DNA from: Ephemerocybe angulata
Lineage: Eukaryota; Basidiomycota; Agaricomycetes; Agaricales; Psathyrellaceae
Direction: 5' to 3'
Assembly: GCA_013368325.1 (NCBI GenBank)
Contig: JAACJK010000060.1
Span: 744,001 to 808,000, forward strand
Length of the DNA: 64,000 nt
Positions 31,957-44,000 of the stretch are shown one piece after another (within the stretch, counting starts at the first letter, position 1; each line of letters opens with the position of its first letter). The translations under genes were made by a program, and so were the position numbers. The notes below the pieces were generated by a model that had not been told where the DNA came from, ran no database searches, and worked only from the letters and a program-made list of their open reading frames with translations.

Positions 31957-34534
31957 ATGGATTCGGATACATTCAATACTCCATGCAAGACACAGGAGGC
32001 GAAACTCGACAACATCCAGTTGCAACAACTCGGATGCCGCGATACTGCATTGATGGCGGATCACGCCGTGATGGATGCGGCCCGTTTGCTGGGGAACGAT
32101 GCGCTGCAAACTTTATTTGAACCGTTACACGCTCAGTATCAGGAGCTCTTGGACTCGTTCAATAACCAAGATCAACGCTTAACGGACGTCGAAAGGCTCG
32201 GTCACGATCACCTGTTCCACATATCCTCTTTACAAGAGATCATAGCCGGCGACCTATCCAAGGAACTGACAGACAGGCAGGAGGAGTCGGGAAGGGTTTC
32301 GGAATCGCTGGAACGTCTGATCGCCACAACCAGCATTCACAATGACAGGTTGTCGAGGATAGAGTTGCTGGTGCATGGCCTGGAGAGCTCACTCGAACGC
32401 ACCGACGGCTCTGCAAGTGCTCACTCTGCTCGATTAGAGGAGGTGGAGTCCGCGTTGAAGAATGCACTTTCGACTTTGAAAGAGTATCAAGGAGCAGACG
32501 AAGAACAGCATCATGTCCATGTGAGTTCCCCGGATGAACCCTACTCTGTCGGCCTAGACTAACCCTACTCTGTTGTCATAGACTCAGAATATTGATGAAT
32601 TGCAGTCCAAACTACAACGTGAGGTCGAAGCGTTGAAAACAACTATTGCACTACGCCTCTCGAGTTAGTTCCTCTCTTTCAAATATTAGTTTCCTGCTTT
32701 TACCTTCGACACGCCACAGAACTCACCGACGAGATCATGAGTCAGAGCTATGACATGAACTTACAGAACGCAATTGCCATTACTAAAGACATGGTTCGTT
32801 TCCGAACCTTTCAGTCACCCAGTAACTTACCTGCAATCCAGGCCCAAACAACTGCCAGGCTCTCCAAGCTTCATGAGGGACTCAAAAACACGAAAGGACG
32901 CGTCCAACACTCAGAATCAAGTGAGTTGTCGTCGAGTTGTTACCCCCAGACGAAGTATCTCCTCGTTGGTCGTGCTACTCATGCTTTATCAGACATCGAT
33001 TCCCTTTTCAAAGCATTGCAGACGCAGGCCGAGATTATTGAACAAGTAGGCTGGCTCTTCTACGTACATTTGGAATGCGACACTGAAGGAGATAGGAACA
33101 TTCCGTTTTATGTGCGAGGCAAACCGAACTTGAGAAGGCCAATGGTATGGCGTCACTTGCATTCTTAGTGTCGAAAACCTCGTTGATATATTCAAGAGCA
33201 ACGCTGGATTGACCTGGAATTTCAGCTAAACGAAATTCGTTCTGGGCTCCCTTCAGTCTATACGGACCCGCTGCCGTCCAAAACAGAAGAAGCACCCCCG
33301 ACTTTCGTAGGTTCCCCGTTCCCTGGCTTGGCATGTCCTAACCATCGTCAAAGGGTAACACATTGGCATGCGAGATACACGCTGCTTTGGAAACTTCTGA
33401 TCAGGGTACTCTCGATGATTCGGACAATGAGCCACTGGTCGTGGTAAACGGTGTTGAAAGCCCCATCACTCGACCTGATACTTCAATTGGTTAGTGCTTC
33501 AACTTGCGATGTTGCCTCTGTTACGGCTTGATCCCCGGATGAATTAATAATTGAACGATTAGATTCCGATTTTGGAGAAGGGAGAAGTGCAGGCCTAATG
33601 AGGAGGGCGATTCCACATTGGATACTCAATAACCTTGGCCATTGGATACTCAATAATCTTGGCCCGTTGAGCTTTTGGAGAGCAGAGCACATATACCTCA
33701 GTTGCTACTCTCTCTGTGCGTGCAAAGCATGGCTCGATTCGCCTGCTTCACTACTGACGAGACCCGTAGATCATAGGTTCTTTAAAGACACCATCTCTAT
33801 TTTGGTTTTCGAGGGCCGCCTCTCGCCGAGTTTCCTTCAGATTGAATGGCGGGTGGACAGGGTTTTTATGAGCCGACTTGTGCATTTTCATGCGCGGGTA
33901 CTCCAATACGCCCGCCAGCCAAAAAACTCTTCTCCAGGTTTCGAATGGGCGCTGTGCAATCTATACTACCTCTTGCTTCGTTGGAGGGCCACTCATTATT
34001 GGAGCTACACACAAGCCGGTCCGTCCATCGTCATTTTTTCCCACTGGTTACGATGCCTACACATACCCAGAGCACTGCATCAATGTGATCTGCGGTTTTG
34101 GGCTGGTTGCTCCCCCCTATTGGATGAACTGGAACATGAGGTGCTTTATACGCATCGCAGCGTTCAATACAATGTCTGACGCTGGTTCTTGTGAGGACCA
34201 CCCTTTATACCTTTGCTACGGTGACGCTCATGATATCTTCCAGCTTTTACAAGATTTTTTAGGGAAAAGAGAAGAAACCTGCTCTGTGGAGCTGCTAACG
34301 GACGTCCTATGGCTTGTGAGCGTTGCGTTACAATTTCTACTTCAATTTGTCGCTGAATGCCACTTCCTCTTAGACTTCAAGGGATTTGCGAGGAGAAGAG
34401 TGCTGGGCATCATGGTTGTTTGTTTGATTCTGTTTGCACTAATATATACTCCCACTGAGCCGACAGACGAAGAGATAGGCAGGTCGCAGAGGCTGGAAAG
34501 AATGCGTCGGAGCCGGGCTCTCTATGCCTCCTAA
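31957..34534 (+). CDS. long coiled-coil protein with C-terminal membrane anchor
   Basis: ATG 31,957 (MDSDTFNTPCKTQEAK). Exons that splice in frame: 31957-32520, 32582-32663, 32720-32793, 32842-32920 and 32993-33045; later exons around 33,225-33,306, 33,354-33,480 and from 33,563 also fit (NEIRSGLPSVYTDPLPSK, ALETSDQGTLDDSDNEPLVV), but the link across 33,046-33,225 is unclear. Exon 1 is an almost continuous heptad region (RLTDVERLGHDHLFHISSLQ, ERLIATTSIHNDRLSRIELL). The 3' part (about 34,170-34,534) ends in one membrane segment, VLGIMVVCLILFALIY, and a short charged tail TPTEPTDEEIGRSQ to stop. A 24-bp duplication at 33,615-33,663 gives HWILNNLG twice if that stretch is coding. Coiled coil plus C-terminal TM next to a SUN gene suggests a nuclear-envelope role, but no KASH motif is evident. 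Confidence 0.5.
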
Positions 34535-35094
34535 TAGAACCAAGCATTTGTTGCTTATTTGGAATAATGCTCTCACGATCGGACAACCTTGCTAGATCAC
34601 AACGAATTATGAACTTGAATACTCACAGTCACCAACTTCTACCTATTCCTTCCATCTGTAATTTCTTTCGCGCTGCGCTGCCCATAATCGTATCTTGTAC
34701 CCCTCCAGTATCGAAAGCCTATCGAAGGCCCCTGCAACTCGTGCAGCTAACGTCGGAGTTGGTGGAAATTTCTCATACCAGACGGAATAGCAGTGTCAAC
34801 TCGCAAAGACAGGCTACATCTCTGTGAAACGAAAATGATAAGACAACTGGGTAACCCCATCTTGAAGGAACCAACCAACCTTCCTTCCGCAGAAAGGTGT
34901 GTATCCAGACTCATGGTTGATCTACTCTATTCAATATTGGCGAACTCAAGTTGATTCAGTTTCTAGTCTGCGATGCGTGCCGAACGACAGGGACCTCTCC
35001 TGCAGCCGCCATGCTCCAGCTTCAGATGACCTATCACATGGCATGCCTTAAAGAGCCCGGTTCGGAAGTAATGACCTGAATTTAGGGACGATTC
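34535..35094. other. intergenic stretch
   Basis: Probably the promoter and 5' exon(s) of the following long gene; no start codon could be tied to it by splicing. Confidence 0.35.
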
Positions 35095-38000
35095 TTGTCC
35101 CTTTCATCATCTGAAAGGAATACTCCTGGTCCACTGCTGACAAGAAACCAACTAAACTCTTACCTAGATGGATTCGAACGCCATGGAAATCGACTGCGGG
35201 CCACTGAAGCCAAGGTGGGTTATCCAAGGTACGAAATACGCGTGTTTGACGCCCCTGTGCTAGCACTCAGAGCAGGATTCGAAAACGGGAGACAAGCGAA
35301 GAAGCTCCCCCTCAAGAGTCTCACAAAGATGAAACAGTGGTCGATGCAGCAGAATCCCGATTCGTGTTAACAAATTTAAAGCGACGGAAAATCGACGCGG
35401 TGCAAGGGATTCCAGCTGTACCGGGCACAATCTCGATCGCAAGCAACCCTCCAGTCGTCGCCCCACCCTCCGCTGAAACTTCCCAATCTATACCAGTCAC
35501 TGGCGGTACAGGTGCTTATACTGTTACCGAGTATTGTCAGATTTCTGATGCTTAATAGGAGACACCACGTCCGTAAACCTATTGTGCACGACTTCGCAGA
35601 CAAGCAACCCTCCAGTCGTCGCCCCACCCTCCGCTGAAACTTCCCAGCCTATACCAGTCACTGGAGGTACAATTGCTTATACTGTTACCGAGTATTGTCA
35701 GATTTCTGATGCTTAGTAGGGGACACCACGTCCGTAAACCTATTGTGCACGGCTTCGCAGAATAGCCGTCCGAAGGCTATTGTGTTCCAGGGGGGTACAA
35801 GTGGTCTGTCCTTCACTTCTGCTTGATATTATAGAGCTACCAGAACTAAAGCCACCAAACCCAGGCGGTTCGGGGATGGCCATATCACCCTCTGCTGTCG
35901 AGCTTCAGAAAGGTAGATGATTATCGTCACATATAACTTACAAGATTGTTAACCAGGATTCCAGATTATGATAACGCCCCCCGGACATCGTATTACAGAA
36001 GCCATGACGCCCCCAGCACCAGCCCTCTGTCAGAATCAGAAGGTGATATTCAAGAGATTTCAATGCCTTTCCACCAAATGCTAAATCGTATCAGATTTAG
36101 ATGAATACCTCATCCCGACTGGAGCGACCATGGCAGTGATGCAAGAAGAAGGTACCAAGTTTCAGAGCTCCCTCAAGTTGGATCATTCATTTACGCCTCT
36201 TTAGATGACACGAGCGAAGTGGTGTCCGACGAATTGGTACAGTCAGCACCTCCGATCGCAGTTCTTGAAGGTGCAGGCTCTGCCCTCTGATCGTATATAT
36301 GTGGATTTAACGTTTATGATTTATCAGAACACACTTTCGATCCTTCCTTATCTTCAGCAAGCCTGGACGAGCGAACCGGCCCAAGCTCGGTCCCACTATC
36401 ACTCAACCCAAAGCGAGATCGCATCATCGTTGCGCCAGTGGTGCCTAGTATTCGTATCCCAAGTGAGCAATTTGCTTCAATCTTGTCAACTCTCATTAAT
36501 AACCATGCTTCACAGACCAAGGCGAACGACCCAGTTCTATTTCGCAGAACGAGGAGGAAAAATGGAACAGTCGTAAGTGATGCCTGAGTTCAAAAAGATG
36601 ATACAGATTGGACTGACCGTGCGCGTACAGATAAATCGGAATCGGAAAATACCGATCATGGGGTGGGGAGATTAGCGAACAGCCCTACATCTTGCCCGGA
36701 TGGTAGGTCTATCCACTTCTGATCAGCACGAGACACCAATCACTTGGCTGTATAGGACCTTCTAGGCTAGGTTCACTCGAATGCGATGAAGACGATGCCG
36801 ATAGCGTCGGTACGTCAGAGTAAAGCATTGCCGTTTACAATATTGAATGTTCCTCTCAGAAAATCTCCTCTTGCTGGCACCGGAGGATCACAGCGGTGCT
36901 ACGCTACCTCCGCCTTTGGTTGAACAACCCCAAGAAGGCACCGAATCGACGGATGGAAGGGGTACCTCGGATGGTTCAAAGGAAGAAACCCATATCCCGA
37001 ATGCCATAACCTACCCCTCATGCACCCCTGGGTACCATTCAAGCGACGAAGATGAGGCTATGGTTGACTATAACTACGACGACGACGACGACACATTGGT
37101 CCCGATCCTGGGAGCGCCAATGGTACTTCAAGAAGAAAGTCGTGGAGAAGAGCAACGACCGGCCTTCATGGCTCCACCCGACGTCCTCTCTAATGGGGGG
37201 AGTGACTTTGGTATTGAGATGCCTCTTTCTGGAGACCAAAGTCCGGTGGCACTCCCCCCACCCACGCAGGTGCTTGTGGAAGAGGGGGGCGAGGGCGATG
37301 TGGAAGATGAAAGTCCAAGATACCTGCCCGACGGACCGCAAGATCCGGCTGACTGCGGAGATGTGGAGATGGGTTCGCAAGTGGAGGGCGCCCGGGGGGG
37401 ATATAGGACAGTTAGCGCGGAGGACACAGGGGCGGGCGAAGGCCAAACCAAGGATGCGGCTAAAACATGGAATGGCGGGCATATTCATGCAGGTACTCCA
37501 CCGGGGACGGCCATTGCTGCCTCAACGGCGGCCGTCGAGCAGGAGCAGGTCAAAGGGAGGGAGAACGCGGGGCTAAGCCGAAGCTACGGAACTGCAAGCC
37601 CTTCACAGCGTATGAAAAGAAGGGGCTACCAGGTGAGGGGCCACGCTCGCTAGACTTTCAGACGCCAATATTGAATTGAATGTGGCTAGGCCTTGGATGG
37701 AAGAGCTTCGAACACGGGTCGGCAAGAGGGAGACAAACTTGGAGGAGGTTGGTCGCATGGAACTGATTATAAGACGACAGCTGACGGGTCTTTAGAAGCG
37801 GAGACGACGAATTTGGACAATTCCAACCTCGGTAGGTAATCCGCCAAAGGGTTGTGGGGTCGGTGCTGAAGATACACAGGGTTTAAGGATTTGGAGAGTG
37901 CGCTCAGGGACAAAACTGGAGTCACAAACAAGCTTGTAACACCGAAATCAGGTGTGTAGTGAACACTGAAAATGGCCAGAGGTTTCTCAACTTCCACAGG

Positions 38001-41000
38001 GGTGCGCGAGTGTGAACCGAGACCAGAAAGGGCGGAGGCGATTGAGGGAGGGGATGATATTCACGGAGTGGGAGAAGGCAAGTTTAGGTTCAGGAAAAAG
38101 GCATGTTCGCTATGCTGATGGATTTTTAGGCCTGGAGGGAGCCAGTTGCGAGGGCGGATCCACGTCCGATATCGATGTGTGTGACGATGGACAGCCTCCC
38201 GATGAACAAGGTGTCGTTCAGTCTTTTCACTCCTGTCACCTTTCTTACCTGCTTCAGCAGCGACGGTTAGGCGTCCTCCCTTGGATGAGGGTTCCAGAGA
38301 AGATTGGGAACTTGAATCGACTTCCGATCCCAGTATGTTTGGCTCGCCTTGTTGTCATGCTTTGCTGACTCTCCAAGTAGCTGGAACGGACGCGCTTGAA
38401 CAGCAAATCGGGTTCGGCGAAGTACGCCGTGTTGCACAAGAAGGTCAGTCCCACCCTTTCTCTCGCAATGCGCGCCTCACCGACCCTCCACAGAGCTTGA
38501 CGAGCACGAAGCCGGGGATTTACCTTTCCGAGAGGGCTCAGACGGGGACGGATCCACATCCGATGTGAATATGTCTGGCGACGGACACCTTCCCGCTGAA
38601 CAAGGTGTGGTTCAGTCTTTTCACTCCTGTCACCTTTCTTACCTGCTTCAGCAGCGACAGTTAGGCGTCCTCCCTTGGATGAGGGTTCCAGAGAAGATTG
38701 GGAACTTGAATCGGCTTCCGGTCCCAGTATGTTTGGCTCGCCTTGTTGTCATGCTTTGCTGACTCTCCAAGTAGCTGGAACGGACGCGCTCGAACAGCAA
38801 ATCGGGTTCGGCGAAGTACGCCGTGTTGCACAAGAAGGTCAGTCCCACCCTTTCTCTCGCAATGCGCGCCTTACCGACCCTCCACAGAGCTTGACGGGCA
38901 CGATGCCGGGGATTTACCTTTCCGAGAGGGCTCTGACGGGGATGGATTGCCATCCGATGTGGATATGTCTGGCGATGTACTCACCCCCGTGCAACAAGGT
39001 GTGGCTTGATCTTTTCATTCCTGTCACCCTCTTACCTTCTTAAGCAGCGAGGGCTCGGCGGCCTCCCTTGGGCGAGGATTCCGAACAAGATTGGGAACCG
39101 CAATCGGCTTCCGATCCCAGTATGTTTGGCTCGCCTTGTTGCCATGCTTTGCTGACTCTCCAAGTAGCTGGAACGGACGCGCTTGAACAGCAAATCGGGT
39201 TCGGCGAAGTACGCCGTGTTGCACAAGAAGGTCAGTCCCACCCTTTCTCTCGCAATGCGCGCCTCACCGACCCTCCACAGAGCTTGACGAGCACGAAGCC
39301 GGTGATTTACCTTTCCGAGAGGGCTCAGACGGGGACGGATCCACATCCGATGTGGATATGTCTGGCGACGGACACCTTCCCGCTGAACAAGGTGTGGTTC
39401 GGTCTTTTCACTCCTGTCACCTATCTTACCTCCTTCAGCAGCGACAGTTAGGCGTCCTCCCTTGGATGAGGGTTCCAGAGAAGATTGGGAACTTGAATCG
39501 GCTTCCGATCCCAGTATGTTTGGCTCGCCTTGTTGTCATGCTTTGCTGACTCTCCAAGTAGCTGGAACGGACGCGCTCGAACAGCAAATCGGGTTCGGCG
39601 AAGTACGCCGTGTTGCACAAGAAGGTCAGTCCCACCCTTTCTCTCGCAATGCGCGCCTTACCGACCCTCCACAGAGCTTGACGGGCACGATGCCGGGGAT
39701 TTACCTTTCCGAGAGGGCTCTGACGGGGATGGATTGCCATCCGATGTGGATATGTCTGGCGATGTACTCACCCCCGTGCAACAAGGTGTGGCTTGATCTT
39801 TTCATTCCTGTCACCCTCTTACCTTCTTAAGCAGCGAGGGCTCGGCGGCCTCCCTTGGGCGAGGATTCCGAACAAGATTGGGAACCGCAATCGGCTTCCG
39901 ATCCCAGTATGTTTGGCTCGCCTTGTTGCCATGCTTTGCTGACTCTCCAAGTAGCTGGAACGGACGCGCTCGAACAGCAAATCGGGTTCGGCGAAGTACG
40001 CCGTGTTGCACAAGAAGGTCAGTCCCACCCTTTCTCTCGCAATGCGCGCCTCACCGACCCTCCACAGAGCTTGACGAGCACGAAGCCGGTGATTTACCTT
40101 TCCGAGAGGGCTCAGACGGGGACGGATCCACATCCGATGTGGATATGTCTGGCGACGGACACCTTCCCGCTGAACAAGGTGTGGTTTGGTCTTTTCACTC
40201 CTGTCACCTTTCTTACCTGCTTCAGCAGCGACAGTTAGGCGTCCTCCCTTGGATGAGGGTTCCAGAGAAGATTGGGAACTTGAATCGGCTTCCGGTCCCA
40301 GTATGTTTGGCTCGCCTTGTTGTCATGCTTTGCTGACTCTCCAAGTAGCTGGAACGGACGCGCTCGAACAGCAAATCGGGTTCGGCGAAGTACGCCGTGT
40401 TGCACAAGAAGGTCAGTCCCACCCTTTCTCTCGCAATGCGCGCCTTACCGACCCTCCACAGAGCTTGACGGGCACGATGCCGGGGATTTACCTTTCCGAG
40501 AGGGCTCTGACGGGGATGGATTGCCATCCGATGTGGATATGTCTGGCGATGTACTCACCCCCGTGCAACAAGGTGTGGCTTGATCTTTTCATTCCTGTCA
40601 CCCTCTTACCTTCTTAAGCAGCGAGGGCTCGGCGGCCTCCCTTGGGCGAGGATTCCGAACAAGATTGGGAACCGCAATCGGCTTCCGATCCCAGTATGTT
40701 TGGCTCGCCTTGTTGCCATGCTTTGCTGACTCTCCAAGTAGCTGGAACGGACGCGCTCGAACAGCAAATCGGGTTCGGCGAAGTACGCCGTGTTGCACAA
40801 GAAGGTCAGTCCCACCCTTTCTCTCGCAATGCGCGCCTTACCGACCTTCCACAGAGCTTGACGGGCACGCAGCCGGGGATTTACCTTTCCGAGAGGGCTC
40901 AGACGGGGACGGATCCACATCCGATGTGGATATGTCTGGCGACGGACACCTTCCCGCTGAACAAGGTGTGGTTCGGTCTTTTCACTCCTGTCACCTTTCT

Positions 41001-44000
41001 TACCTGCTTCAGCAGCGACAGTTAGGCGTCCTCCCTTGGATGAGGGTTCCAGAGAAGATTGGGAACTTGAATCGGCTTCCGATCCCAGTATGTTTGGCTC
41101 ACTTTGTTCCCGCGCTTTGCTGACTCTCATTAGCTGGGATAGACGCGCTCGAACAGCAAATCGGGCTTGGTGAAGTACGCCGTGTTGCACAAGAAGGTCA
41201 GTCCCACCCTTTCTCTCGCAATGCGGTCCTCACCGACCCTCCACAGAGCTTGACGAGCACGCAGCCGGGGATTTACCTTTCCGAGAGGGTTCAGACAGGG
41301 ACGGATCCACATCCGATGTGGATATGTCTGGCGACGGACACCTTCCCGCTGAACAAGGTGTGGTTCACTCTTTTCATTCCTGTCACCTTTCTTACCTGCT
41401 TCAGCAGCGAGGGCTCGGCGGCCTCCCTTGGGCGAGGATTCCGAACAAGATTGGGAACCTCAATGGACTTCTGATCCCAGTATGTTTGGCTCACTTTGTT
41501 CCCGCGCTTTGCTGACTCTCATTAGCTGGGATAGACGCGCTCGAACAGCAAATCGGGCTTGGTGAAGTACGCCTTGTTGCACAAGAAGGTCAGTCCCACC
41601 CTTTCTCTCGCAATGCGGGCCTCACCGACCCTCCACAGAGCTTGACGAGCACGCAGCCGGGGATTTACCTTTCCGAGAGGGTTCAGACAGGGACGGATCC
41701 ACATCCGATGTGGATATGTCTGGCGATGTACTCACCCCCGTGCAACAAGGTGTGGTTCACTCTTTTCATTCCTGTCACCTTTCTTACCTGCTTCAGCAGC
41801 GAGGGCTCGGCGGCCTCCCTTGGGCGAGGATTCCGAACAAGATTGGGAACCTCAATCGACTTCCGATCCCAGTATGTTTGGCTCGCCTTGTTGTCATGCT
41901 TTGCTGACTCTCCAAGTAGCTGGAACGGACGCGCTTGAACAGCAAATCGGGTTCGGCGAAGTACGCCGTGTTGCACAAGAAGGTCAGTCCCACCGTTTCT
42001 CTCACCGTGCACCTTACCGACCCTTCACAGAGCTCGACGAGCGCGGAGCCCCGCCTTTACCGTTCGGTGGGGACCCTGAGAGGGCAGGAAAGGGGGAGGT
42101 CTCGGAGAGATCCCCGTCCGATATTCGTATGTGCATCTTCAGTTATTTCTCATTGCGTTAACGATCTGTAGATGTAGGAGACGACAATGAGTATGAGCAA
42201 CAGGCTGGACTAGGCCCTCGATTGCCTCCCTTGCAACTTGAAGATACTGAAGATGATTATGTGTTTGACTCAGCCTTCGGTTCTAGTATGTCAGCGATAT
42301 TCTTCCCGTTCTTTGCTGACTCTCCGATTAGCTCGGGCTGGCATGTTCGAACAGCAAATCGGGTTCGGCGAAGTACGTCGAGTTGCACAAGAAGGTCAGT
42401 CCCACCCTTTCTCTCGCAATGCGGGCCTCACCGACCCTCCACAGAGCTTGACGAGCACGCAGCCGGGGATTTACCTTTCCGAGAGGGTTCAGACAGGGAC
42501 GGATCCACATCCGATGTGGATATGTCTGGCGATGTACTCACCCCCGTGCAACAAGGTGTGGTTCACTCTTTTCATTCCTGTCACCTTTCTTACCTGCTTC
42601 AGCAGCGAGGGCTCGGCGGCCTCCCTTGGGCGAGGATTCCGAACAAGATTGGGAACTCCAATCAACTTCCGGTCTCGGTAATGTTTGGCTCACCTTGTTG
42701 TCGTGCTTTGCTGACTCTCCAAGTAGCTGCGACGGACGCGCTTGAACAGCAAATCGGGTTCGGCGAAGTACGCCGTGTTGCACAAGAAGGTCAACCCCGA
42801 ATAACTGTAGACGATGCACCCGAACAACAAGTCGGATTGGGCGGATCAAGGCCTGTTCTTCAACACTGTCCGTCGATCAGCTTCCTACTACATAATACCA
42901 TACTGACCTGGTCCAGACCCCAAAAGCATACCTGTGGAACCTCGGGGTCACACACATAGGCATCCGACACTCTATTCTAATCCCTGTAGGTCCATTTCCT
43001 CCGCCTCGCACCTTCTAGCCTCATATTTCCTCTTCGCGGCCTCAGGGCATTCATTGGAAGGCAACTATGATCACGCTGTCCTCATCAACCCGTCGTTCAA
43101 GCCGTGTTTCGAAGAAGACAGCATATCGGGTACGGTACTATTAATCTGAGTCGTCCATCTCCTAGGCTGACTCACTCGCTTCGCTAGAACCCTTCGACAC
43201 TGCCATGGACGATGAGATGGGTAAGTTCCATAACTTTCAGCGACCCTTTCACGGTTACATCCAGTGACAGTAGACGCCCTCCACGATAACGAACGTCCCG
43301 TTGGACACGCATTCTTCAGAGTGTGCATCGAAGACGCCGACTATCTCGGTACGTGGAACCAGTTAACGCCTGGTCGAGTAAGTAATGTGTATGAACCCTT
43401 CCAGATTTAAGTAGAGGTAGCTCGCCTACTGAAGAACAGGTGTTGGTTAAGCCTTTCGCCTTCAAAACGCTGGTAGAAGATGACGAAGACCCTGGTAGGC
43501 TGTTGATATATTTCTGCTACAATAATCACTCAATATACATGCCCCTAGGTATGGATGCCGATTCAGAAGACAGTATTCAGGCAGTATTTCGTCACTCTTT
43601 CAGGCGTAAGAAGGCTCTCAGCATCTCAATCCCCAAGCTCACCCACCTATTAGGTCGCAGCTCAACCGATAAAAGGACGAAACCGCCCAAGAAGCGTCGG
43701 TCCAGGGGAAAGAAAGGAATCACATCTCCCCTTAGACCCGCCCCAGACAAAGTTTTCTCTGATGCCTACTGTTCTGATTTTTCATACGTTTTGCCTAAAA
43801 GCAGGTACCGTGGTGGAAGTGGTCAAAGCGAAAGCTCGCATTCCAGTAGCTCCTCCGATTGCGGAGAGGGAATAAAAGTGTCGTTTGCCCCAAACGGTGG
43901 GAACGGCTATGGATGGGGAAATTGGAATGGGAGGAGCGGAAAACCCATGCCACCTGTGCTGAGGGGCAAACATGTGAGTTACAATATACTAACTGGATCC

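Noticed and set aside
33605..34179. A 193-codon single-exon gene on the plus strand
   Set aside because: It overlaps the 3' part of the coiled-coil gene in another frame, begins with a 24-bp duplication and has biased Trp/His/Arg content; it is better read as intron and exon sequence of that gene.
38254..42012. Repeated minus-strand ORFs of 60-194 codons across the array
   Set aside because: They recur only because the DNA recurs, end at arbitrary points and do not respect the splice sites that give the plus-strand frame.
38130..42790. CRISPR-like or plain satellite reading of the tandem array
   Set aside because: The unit is 394 bp with conserved exon and intron borders and an open frame; there are no short repeats with unique spacers.
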